A program made the position numbers and the translations under genes. From contig CAKUXH010000064.1 of the NCBI GenBank assembly GCA_934700265.1, positions 1 through 5,873 on the forward strand: DNA of 5,873 nt, written 5' to 3'. This document shows, piece after piece, positions 1-4,406 of this stretch. Within the stretch, counting starts at the first letter, position 1. Each line of letters begins with the position of its first letter. The notes under the pieces are model-generated. The model had not been told where the DNA came from, did not search any database, and saw nothing but the letters and a program-made list of their open reading frames with translations. The stretch is from an uncultured Opitutales bacterium (lineage in GTDB: Bacteria; Verrucomicrobiota; Verrucomicrobiia; Opitutales; UBA9783).

Positions 1-36
1 CACCCTCACACAACGCTGCGGGCTTCCAAGCCCTAC

Positions 37-60
37 GCAACACCAAGCAGTTGGTGTTGC
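37..60. repeat. Perfect 10-bp inverted repeat with GCAG loop
   Basis: GCAACACCAA (37-46) pairs exactly with TTGGTGTTGC (51-60) around a 4-base loop. No T-run follows on either strand, so it is not a convincing terminator by itself. It lies 11 bases from the terminator-like hairpin at 72-111, and the two may belong to one structured RNA or to the end of a gene left of the window. Its function is not known. Confidence 0.6.
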
Positions 61-71
61 TCCACTCTTCC

Positions 72-111
72 GGAAATCTAAAACCCCGCTTACGCGGGGT
101 TTTAGATTTCC
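72..111. terminator. Bidirectional intrinsic terminator, 18-bp perfect stem
   Basis: Bases 72-89 are the exact reverse complement of 94-111, around the loop TTAC (90-93). The inner part is the classic form AAAACCCCGC-TTAC-GCGGGGTTTT: a GC-rich stem flanked by A4 and T4, so it can act on either strand. The stem continues outward for eight more pairs (GGAAATCT/AGATTTCC), longer than a terminator needs. It probably ends a transcript entering from the left edge. No gene end can be assigned to it inside the window. Confidence 0.7.
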
Positions 112-475
112 ACGGTGCGTGTAGTTTGGTCAGCAATGTGCTGTTAATTTTTTGTGCCAAATTCCCTGATATGCAGGGAAAATACAGGGAAAATGTTAAT
201 TTTTAGGGTTTTTTGAGCCATTTTTTCCCTGTTTCCCCTATACAACTTGTATAAATTCCCTAAAAACAAAACAGGGAATTAATAGAAAATTTAGCCAAAA
301 ATTCTTAATTCCAACTCTGTTTTCAGGGATTTATAATTGTTGTAATTTAAATGCCTTGAATAAGAGGTAAAATCTTTCAATTTTGCTTTGGAAGAATTAA
401 AGCCAATGTGGACTAGAAAAATGCCAAGACTCCTTGTGAGGTTTGCTAGTACATCCGCTTTCTTTAGGCAATAGC
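112..475. other. Gene-free left flank
   Basis: No reading frame here has a start codon, a ribosome-binding site and a plausible length. A frame open from the left edge to 209 (plus strand) runs straight through the perfect hairpin at 72-111 and the CAGGGA repeats and has no start inside the window. Short open stretches on both strands at about 360-475 lack any Shine-Dalgarno sequence. The interval is mainly AT-rich DNA with the repeat cluster described separately. Confidence 0.5.
162..329. repeat. Cluster of CAGGGA/TCCCTG repeats
   Basis: Seven copies or near-copies of CAGGGAA occur in about 170 bp, in both orientations: TTCCCTG at 162-168, CAGGGAA at 174-180 and 185-191, TTCCCTG at 225-231, AATTCCCT at 254-261, CAGGGAA at 272-278 and CAGGGA at 324-329. 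Some pair as hairpins (162-168 with 174-180; 254-261 with 273-280). The copies at 174-183 and 185-194 are a direct repeat, CAGGGAAAAT, 11 bp apart. The arrangement suggests binding sites for a protein, for example integrase arm sites or accessory recombination sites. That role is inferred; only the repeats are seen. Confidence 0.6.
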
Positions 476-507
476 AAAAGGGGATAGATTAATTTCTAAC
501 CCCTTTT
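476..507. terminator. Terminator hairpin of the small-gene operon
   Basis: AAAAGGGG (476-483) pairs with CCCCTTTT (500-507). After one mismatch, TAGA (485-488) pairs with TCTA (495-498) around a six-base loop. The structure overlaps the stop codon (489-491) and last codons of the zinc-ribbon gene, so it closes the minus-strand operon. The T-run is T4 on the minus strand and T6 on the plus strand, so it may also stop plus-strand transcripts entering from the left flank. Confidence 0.65.
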
Positions 508-638
508 TTATAGGCATCTAGTTCTTCCAGTAATCCACATGTGCTACAGATTTCCGTCTTGTTATCCTTCCGGCTTATAGCAGGGTAACCTACAATGTAT
601 CGGCCACAGTTTGGGCATTTTCGGCGTGTCTTGGGCAT
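489..638 (-). CDS. Small zinc-ribbon protein (49 aa)
   Basis: A 49-residue basic protein with two CxxC pairs, C8-P-N-C11 and C31-S-T-C34, each followed by Gly, the pattern of a zinc ribbon binding one zinc ion. Between them lies YPAISRKDNKTEIC, a stretch I associate with small proteins of phages and integrative elements of gut bacteria; this is recollection, not a search. The start at 638 was chosen because GAGG lies six bases upstream and the codon begins two bases after the stop of the preceding gene, suggesting translational coupling. The longer frame to 707 would overlap that gene heavily. It is the last gene of the operon, its end lying inside the terminator hairpin. Its role is unknown; nucleic-acid or protein binding is likely. 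Confidence 0.72.
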   Translation of the reverse strand: MPKTRRKCPNCGRYIVGYPAISRKDNKTEICSTCGLLEELDAYKKGVRN

Positions 639-640
639 AT

Positions 641-859
641 TTAACCTCGATTGGTATGTAGATAGGTCATTACCGCGTAAACATTTTTTATGCGCTCTGC
701 GGTGCAATCCAATCCATACAAGCTCCCCATTATCAGGTTTTGGTCCGATGTGGCAATACCATCCTTGGCGTCCTTTACTCTTTCGTTTAGGTCCTTTACC
801 AACCCCTGCAATACTTCATAGGAATGTTTGATTACTTCTAATTTCTCTTTTTCGGTCAT
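641..859 (-). CDS. Hypothetical protein, predicted helical (72 aa)
   Basis: A 72-residue protein that I do not recognise. Its first half is rich in Lys, Glu, Leu and Val in a heptad-like pattern (about residues 2-35), suggesting one or two amphipathic helices or a short coiled coil. The second half (NLIMGSLYGLDCTAERIKNV) is also probably helical. There is no signal peptide or membrane segment. The start at 859 lies one base after the stop of the upstream gene (TAA-T-ATG), with GGAG 11 bases upstream, so translation is probably coupled. Its stop is two bases before the zinc-ribbon start. The frame is open to 901, but that start would overlap the upstream gene by 41 bp. It is a cytoplasmic accessory protein of unknown role. 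Confidence 0.6.
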   Translation of the reverse strand: MTEKEKLEVIKHSYEVLQGLVKDLNERVKDAKDGIATSDQNLIMGSLYGLDCTAERIKNVYAVMTYLHTNRG

Positions 860-860
860 A

Positions 861-1121
861 TTACGCTGTTCTCCGTTTATTTTTTTTATTACCAAACACA
901 TTTAATAATTGTTCTCGTGCGGTTGTATTTGGCTCACAGGTTTCAAAGTTGCTAAAGAACTCCCAATGACCACCATTTTCCCGTATGTAGGTGCTTGCCT
1001 TTGTAGGAGTATCAAAACGGCCTATATGTCTGAGGTCTAGGCTATTCCCAATCTTATCTTCTGCGTGTACGGTATATGTCCAACTAACGCATTTTAATCC
1101 GTTTATTTTATCTTCCGGCAT
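861..1121 (-). CDS. Hypothetical protein (86 aa)
   Basis: An 86-residue protein with no family that I recognise. The middle (WTYTVHAEDKIGNSLDLRHI) looks like beta strands, followed by a short helix (TPTKASTYIRENGG) and a Lys/Arg-rich tail (GNKKNKRRTA). No membrane segment or signal peptide is visible. AGGA lies eight bases before the ATG, inside the end of the preceding DUF4314-like gene, which stops only five bases upstream. Its own stop is one base before the next start. This spacing, more than the sequence itself, supports it as a real gene. Its function cannot be inferred beyond membership of the mobile-element-like operon. Confidence 0.58.
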   Translation of the reverse strand: MPEDKINGLKCVSWTYTVHAEDKIGNSLDLRHIGRFDTPTKASTYIRENGGHWEFFSNFETCEPNTTAREQLLNVFGNKKNKRRTA

Positions 1122-1126
1122 ATATC

Positions 1127-1333
1127 CTATCCTAGCACCACTCCCAATTTATTTCCATTATCCCAGTCCACCATAATGGTCCCGATATCGTCCACTCCGG
1201 TTACAGTGCCTTGTATCCCTATGGGCGGAGCTTGCACATCATCCATTTGAACAAGCACCACGCGCGAGCCTTTGGGGTATGCGGCGCGAAGTATTTTTAC
1301 TAATTCTGCGAGGGGTTTTTCTGGGCGGTCCAT
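1127..1333 (-). CDS. DUF4314-like protein (68 aa)
   Basis: A 68-residue protein whose second half (about residues 18-66) reads as a small beta-barrel domain: YPKGSRVVLVQMDD, then APPIGIQGTVTGVDD, then GTIMVDWDNGNKLGVV. This order of YPKG-R-V-L, D-x-QAPP-G, G-V-GVDD and W-DNG-L is how I recall DUF4314, a domain of unknown function frequent in conjugative elements and phages; the assignment is from memory. The start at 1333 has an excellent AAGGAGA with seven bases of spacing. An in-frame ATG at 1432 would lie deep inside the upstream gene and lacks such a site. The gene overlaps the 3' end of the DUF2924-like gene by 34 bp in another frame. It is probably a cytoplasmic nucleic-acid- or protein-binding factor. 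Confidence 0.75.
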   Translation of the reverse strand: MDRPEKPLAELVKILRAAYPKGSRVVLVQMDDVQAPPIGIQGTVTGVDDIGTIMVDWDNGNKLGVVLG

Positions 1334-1755
1334 TCTGCTATCTCCTTGTAGAAAAATACATAACCCGATATGGGGTACTCCGTAATGGCCATAGCTAGGC
1401 CGGAAAGGGATTTGTAGCATTTCCCTTCCCAATACAAACCGTCTGATTTTACTTCTATTGGCAGGTCTTTTCCCTTAAACTTTTTAATGAATGTGGTTCC
1501 AATGGCGGGTAATCTGGAAGTATTGGGCTTTTTAAGTATGGTGGGGTTGGCAATTACGCTCTCTAAAGAGGCTTTAATAGGTGTGGCTTTGGCGGCGCAA
1601 CTGACGCTTTGTTGTTCTTTTTTAGAAACCCCAACTTTACATGCGCAAACCGCGGCCTTTTTAGAGGTCTGCTTAAACAAAATATCCCTTTGCGCTTCTA
1701 TCTTGTTTACGCAAACCGCGATCTTTTTAGGGGTTTTAGTGACTTTTTTCTTCAT
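1300..1755 (-). CDS. DUF2924-like protein with repeated basic N-terminus (151 aa)
   Basis: First gene of the minus-strand operon. Residues about 80-136 (RLPAIGTTFIKKFKGK, then VKSDGLYWEGKCYKSLSG, then AMAITEYPISGYVFF) follow the layout of DUF2924: L-P-x-G-T, K-G-K, a D-G-x-x-x-G-K-x-Y-x-S-L-S core and A-x-x-I-T with a terminal FF. DUF2924 has no proven biochemical role and occurs in prophages and integrated elements, often near recombinases. Residues 1-79 are Lys-rich with several Cys and contain two 22-residue units (8-29 and 30-51), each opening T-(P/S)-K-K and containing AVC. This is unusual and suggests a flexible DNA-binding tail. ATG 1755 has AGGAGA five bases upstream. The downstream gene starts inside this one. 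Confidence 0.72.
   Translation of the reverse strand: MKKKVTKTPKKIAVCVNKIEAQRDILFKQTSKKAAVCACKVGVSKKEQQSVSCAAKATPIKASLESVIANPTILKKPNTSRLPAIGTTFIKKFKGKDLPIEVKSDGLYWEGKCYKSLSGLAMAITEYPISGYVFFYKEIAEWTAQKNPSQN
1644..1720 (-). repeat. 66-bp-period duplication in the DUF2924-like gene
   Basis: CGCAAACCGCG occurs at 1644-1654 and again at 1710-1720, each followed by a near-identical CTTTTTAG-containing stretch. The offset of 66 bp equals 22 codons and matches the two similar protein units at residues 8-29 and 30-51. It looks like an in-frame internal duplication that has since diverged. Confidence 0.6.
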
Positions 1756-1807
1756 AATTCTCTCCTATAAGTTTTCTGTTTTACCGAGGAGGTTTCCCTC
1801 GTATGTA

Positions 1808-1838
1808 CATATACGCTCTTATAGGGGGGAGAAGTCAA
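1808..1838 (-). promoter_or_regulatory. Candidate promoter of the small-gene operon
   Basis: On the minus strand TTGACT (1838-1833) is a 5/6 match to the -35 consensus. The best -10 candidate, TATATG (1813-1808), is 19 bases away, longer than the ideal 17. TATAAG (1823-1818) is a better hexamer but too close to that -35. A 10-bp palindrome, TATGTACATA (1802-1811), covers the proposed -10 and could be an operator. The leader also holds a GAGG-GAAA-CCTC mini-hairpin before the Shine-Dalgarno sequence (1766-1761). The site is tentative. Confidence 0.35.
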
Positions 1839-1883
1839 GAGAAATTATTTAACTAACAAAGTCTATATGTATATATTCAAAAG

Positions 1884-1914
1884 TGATACAATAAAAGCAT
1901 ATTATTTTAGGGGA
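1884..1914 (+). promoter_or_regulatory. Extended -10 and ribosome-binding site of the endonuclease gene
   Basis: TGATACAAT (1884-1892) fits the extended -10 pattern TGnTAtaaT with one mismatch. There is no good -35 at 17 bases, where the DNA is TATATG inside an alternating run (1864-1875), so the promoter may be weak or regulated. AGGGGA (1909-1914) lies six bases before the ATG at 1921 and fixes that start. If transcription begins near 1899, the leader is about 22 bases long. Confidence 0.45.
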
Positions 1915-1920
1915 TAATTT

Positions 1921-2895
1921 ATGGCGTTAACACCAAAAAATAAAAAGCATGCTTCTCAAATTGAAGCTGGGATAGTCGGGAGAAAAAAAGGACACAAGTT
2001 TGAGTCTGTTTTAGCAACGACTATAAATCAATTGCCAAACAAAACTTTTGTTCCGTCAGGTAATAATACGCATATTTTCCATGGAAATCCGGCTACTCAT
2101 CTTTTACAATATATTGCCAACAATATAAATATTACGATTATGGATGCAAGAGCATTGTGGCTAGGTGGTTTGGCTACATCAGGAAAAGGAGATGTTTTAC
2201 CAGATAGTCATGGCTCTCCTATTACGAAATCCAAATCAGATGTTCTCATTCAAATTACCACTAGTAATGGCACTGAAACAGTAGGGGTTTCTGTGAAAAC
2301 TTGTAATAAAACCACCCCAACAAATGACCAAATGTTTTTTACTACAGCACGTGCTTTCTGCCAATTACTCCGAACAAACGAAATTATTGTTAGCGAGGAA
2401 GCTGAAAGAGGTCTATCGATGTTTTGTGGGGATATTGAATTTCGCCCAATAGACATCCTCCCAGCAGATAAATTGCGTTGTCGTACTTCAGACCCTAAGA
2501 GATTCTATTGGGAAGAACTCAGTAGGCAAGCTCAACAAGATTGGAAAGAAATTTTCGATAAATATCAAGATAAAATTACGATGCTTCTTTTCCAAAAAGC
2601 ATACAAAGATGATCCGTATTCTCCAACATTCTTATTACATCAAACGGTAAGATATGACGATTTTAATCAAAGTGAAATAGCACTTTTTTCAATGGATGAA
2701 ATTGTTAAATTGTCTAGGGAACATAGTGGCTATGTATTATCTGAGTACAAAATCAAGAAGGGAACACATAAGAACGATACTAAAACTCACTTAGCCCCTC
2801 GATTTGGATTTATACAGTTCCAACGAGGAGGACAAAAGCAACACCCAACTCAACTGCAATTTAATTTGAAAGCAGGATATTTCCGACACATTTAG
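1921..2895 (+). CDS. Probable type II restriction endonuclease (324 aa)
   Basis: A 324-residue soluble protein facing a DNA cytosine-5 methyltransferase, the standard layout of a type II RM pair, so it probably cuts DNA at the sequence that enzyme protects. The N-terminal helix (GRKKGHKFESVLATTINQLP, 20-39) supplies E28, a possible extra acidic ligand. A PD-(D/E)xK-like core is visible as K-S-D107-V-L-I, a turn, then V-G-V-S124-V-K126; the usual Asp/Glu before x-K is Ser, a variation I recall in some restriction nucleases. The C-terminus (RFGFIQFQRGGQKQHPTQLQ, 294-313) resembles the ending RxGxIQxQRxGG...LQFxL that I associate with type II enzymes. ATG 1921 has a good AGGGGA. The stop TAG (2893-2895) overlaps the methyltransferase stop. 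The gene is AT-rich like its partner. Specificity cannot be read from the sequence, and I cannot place it in a named endonuclease family. Confidence 0.8.
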   Translation: MALTPKNKKHASQIEAGIVGRKKGHKFESVLATTINQLPNKTFVPSGNNTHIFHGNPATHLLQYIANNINITIMDARALWLGGLATSGKGDVLPDSHGSPITKSKSDVLIQITTSNGTETVGVSVKTCNKTTPTNDQMFFTTARAFCQLLRTNEIIVSEEAERGLSMFCGDIEFRPIDILPADKLRCRTSDPKRFYWEELSRQAQQDWKEIFDKYQDKITMLLFQKAYKDDPYSPTFLLHQTVRYDDFNQSEIALFSMDEIVKLSREHSGYVLSEYKIKKGTHKNDTKTHLAPRFGFIQFQRGGQKQHPTQLQFNLKAGYFRHI

Positions 2896-4316
2896 CTCTT
2901 AAATATCTGTTTTAAAATGGCTTTTGCCAATGTTTCTGCTAGGATAGGCGGAACAGCGTTTCCTATTGCTTTCCGAATATCCCCCCATTTACCAAAGAAA
3001 GCAAATTCATCAGGGAAAGATTGGGCTCTCGCGGCTTCTCTGATGGTTAAAGCTCTCGTTGCCTGAGGATGAACATTTCTACAACCGGATATCATACTGA
3101 AATTTGTAGATATCGTAGAACATGGTTCATTCCACATTATTCTCTTATATGTTGTGTTGAATCCACTTGGCGGACGTAATGCCGGATCCTTATTTTCATG
3201 AGCACTATGTCCTTCGGGAACATTCCTAAGCCATTTTATTACGTGCAATGGGTGGGCAACACTCCAATGCAACGGATCTTTTGAAACTTCACCCGATTCT
3301 AAATAAGCCAAATCAGAAGTAGCGTCTCTAAATGTTAAATATTTTTGTAAATGTTTTGTCGAGAAATTGTTTTGAGGATTAATATACTCTTTTGTAGGGA
3401 ATAAAAATCTCGTTTGTAAATCTTTACGCACCCCGACCAAAATTACTCTTTCTCTAGATTGAGGTACGCCGTAATCAACAGCATTGATTTCTTGCATAAA
3501 AACATCATATCCTACGTTAGAAAACGATTTTAATATACAATCAATAAATAGTTGCCCTTGTGATGTTTTCATGGATGTCAATAGACGTACATTTTCCATA
3601 ACAAACACTTTTGGTCGTATGATTTCTACCATATGAACATAATATTTATAAAGTTGATTTCTAATATCGCGGGGATCCCTTTTCCCTGCTAAACTAAATC
3701 CCTGACAAGGAGGCCCTCCTATAATAATATCAATATTTTCGTATTTTGAAATCCATTTCTTCATTTCTGAATCTGTAATCTTACAAATATCCTTTCCAAA
3801 TAATTCGCTATATGGAAAATTTTCCTCATATATTTTATTTGCAGAATCTTCAATTTCAACATGTCCTACCAAATTAAAACCTGCTGCTGCAAAACCTAAA
3901 GATAATCCTCCGCAGCCGGAAAATAAGGCAATCGCCTTTGGAGAAGATTTCGTTTTAAAGGTTTGAGCGCACTGATATAATTTTGTTAATTTTTGTGCGT
4001 ATGGATTATGTTTTAATTGGGGATTTTTGGCAAGTTGTTCCCTATACATCGTGGCATTTTTAATTGCTGCTGGTAGTTTTCTTTTTTCTCGATCTGGAAG
4101 AATGATTTTTTTTCTTATATCTAAAATATGATTATCTATGTTTTCAATCATTTTAGATAAAACATCATTCAAATGCAGGATATCCTCTTGTGAAGGGATG
4201 CTCTTCCCTAATTCCCACTCGGAGATCTTGGCACAAGTATATTCAGAAGCTCGGGCCAATTTCGTCTGACTAATATTGTATTTTTGCCTTTTTATTTTTA
4301 ATTCTTCGTAGAACAT
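2892..4316 (-). CDS. DNA (cytosine-5) methyltransferase with N-terminal HTH (474 aa)
   Basis: Transfers a methyl group from S-adenosylmethionine to carbon 5 of cytosine in its target site, protecting host DNA from the neighbouring nuclease. Numbered from the ATG at 4316: residues 2-50 form an XRE-type helix-turn-helix (LKIKRQKYNISQTKLARASE, ending in SEWELGKSIPS). Then come motif I FSGCGGLSLGF (132-142), motif IV GGPPCQGFS (200-208) with catalytic Cys204, motif VI ENV (241-243), motif VIII QSRER (286-290), the target-recognition region (about 308-420), motif IX RALTIREAARAQSFP (421-435) and motif X GNAVPP (452-457). All catalytic motifs are intact and in standard order. The frame is open to an ATG at 4352 (486 aa), but that ATG is fused to a -10 element; 4325 is a further option, and none has a clear Shine-Dalgarno sequence. 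By analogy with HTH-bearing methyltransferases, it probably represses its own promoter. Confidence 0.95.
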   Translation of the reverse strand: MFYEELKIKRQKYNISQTKLARASEYTCAKISEWELGKSIPSQEDILHLNDVLSKMIENIDNHILDIRKKIILPDREKRKLPAAIKNATMYREQLAKNPQLKHNPYAQKLTKLYQCAQTFKTKSSPKAIALFSGCGGLSLGFAAAGFNLVGHVEIEDSANKIYEENFPYSELFGKDICKITDSEMKKWISKYENIDIIIGGPPCQGFSLAGKRDPRDIRNQLYKYYVHMVEIIRPKVFVMENVRLLTSMKTSQGQLFIDCILKSFSNVGYDVFMQEINAVDYGVPQSRERVILVGVRKDLQTRFLFPTKEYINPQNNFSTKHLQKYLTFRDATSDLAYLESGEVSKDPLHWSVAHPLHVIKWLRNVPEGHSAHENKDPALRPPSGFNTTYKRIMWNEPCSTISTNFSMISGCRNVHPQATRALTIREAARAQSFPDEFAFFGKWGDIRKAIGNAVPPILAETLAKAILKQIFKS

Positions 4317-4344
4317 ATGATTCATAGAGTTGAGAAAAATTGTC

Positions 4345-4377
4345 ACTTCCATTATACCAAGTTTTTCTCGAAATTTC
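4345..4377. promoter_or_regulatory. Candidate operator for the HTH methyltransferase
   Basis: Two symmetric sites lie in the divergent control region. ACTT (4345-4348) and AAGT (4359-4362) form an inverted repeat with a 10-base spacer centred on the methyltransferase -10 element. GAAATTTC (4370-4377) is an 8-bp palindrome falling where the -35 of both divergent promoters would lie. Either could bind the XRE-type domain of the methyltransferase. The symmetry is seen; the binding is inferred. Confidence 0.35.
4351..4359 (-). promoter_or_regulatory. Extended -10 promoter of the methyltransferase gene
   Basis: On the minus strand TGGTATAAT is a perfect match to the extended -10 pattern TGnTATAAT. 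No good -35 lies 16-18 bases upstream, which extended -10 promoters can do without. The last two bases of TATAAT are the A and T of the ATG at 4352, so a transcript starting about seven bases downstream (near 4344) would not contain that codon. This argues for initiation at 4316, 4325 or a near-leaderless GTG at 4346. Confidence 0.6.
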
Positions 4378-4394
4378 TGAATCTTTAAGTATTG

Positions 4395-4400
4395 TAAAAT
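4395..4400 (+). promoter_or_regulatory. Candidate -10 for the 301-residue protein gene
   Basis: TAAAAT (4395-4400) is a 5/6 match to the -10 consensus, and its last base is seven bases before the ATG at 4407. Transcription would then start at or beside the start codon, giving a leaderless or near-leaderless mRNA. This agrees with the absence of any Shine-Dalgarno sequence upstream. No -35 is evident. Confidence 0.4.
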
Positions 4401-4406
4401 GATTAT

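Noticed and set aside
17..39. Possible tRNA anticodon arm around GGGCTTCCAAGCCC
   Set aside because: The stem cannot form with a seven-base loop, and no acceptor, D-arm or T-arm could be placed around it.
3..209. Plus-strand frame open from the left edge for about 68 codons
   Set aside because: It has no start in the window and runs through an 18-bp perfect hairpin and the CAGGGA repeats; most likely a chance or degenerate frame.
162..329. CRISPR array
   Set aside because: The repeats are only 6-8 bp, occur in both orientations and have irregular spacing.
376..471. Short open stretches on both strands at about 370-475
   Set aside because: Fewer than 40 codons, no Shine-Dalgarno sequence, and on the minus strand no ATG.
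1334..1432. Extended start for the DUF4314-like protein
   Set aside because: The extra 33 residues are read from the DUF2924-like gene in another frame, and AAGGAGA sits exactly before the ATG at 1333.
1487..1852. 121-codon plus-strand frame with a hydrophobic translation
   Set aside because: It lies antisense to the DUF2924-like gene, which has a strong Shine-Dalgarno sequence and a domain match; the hydrophobic look comes from the complement of Lys-rich codons.
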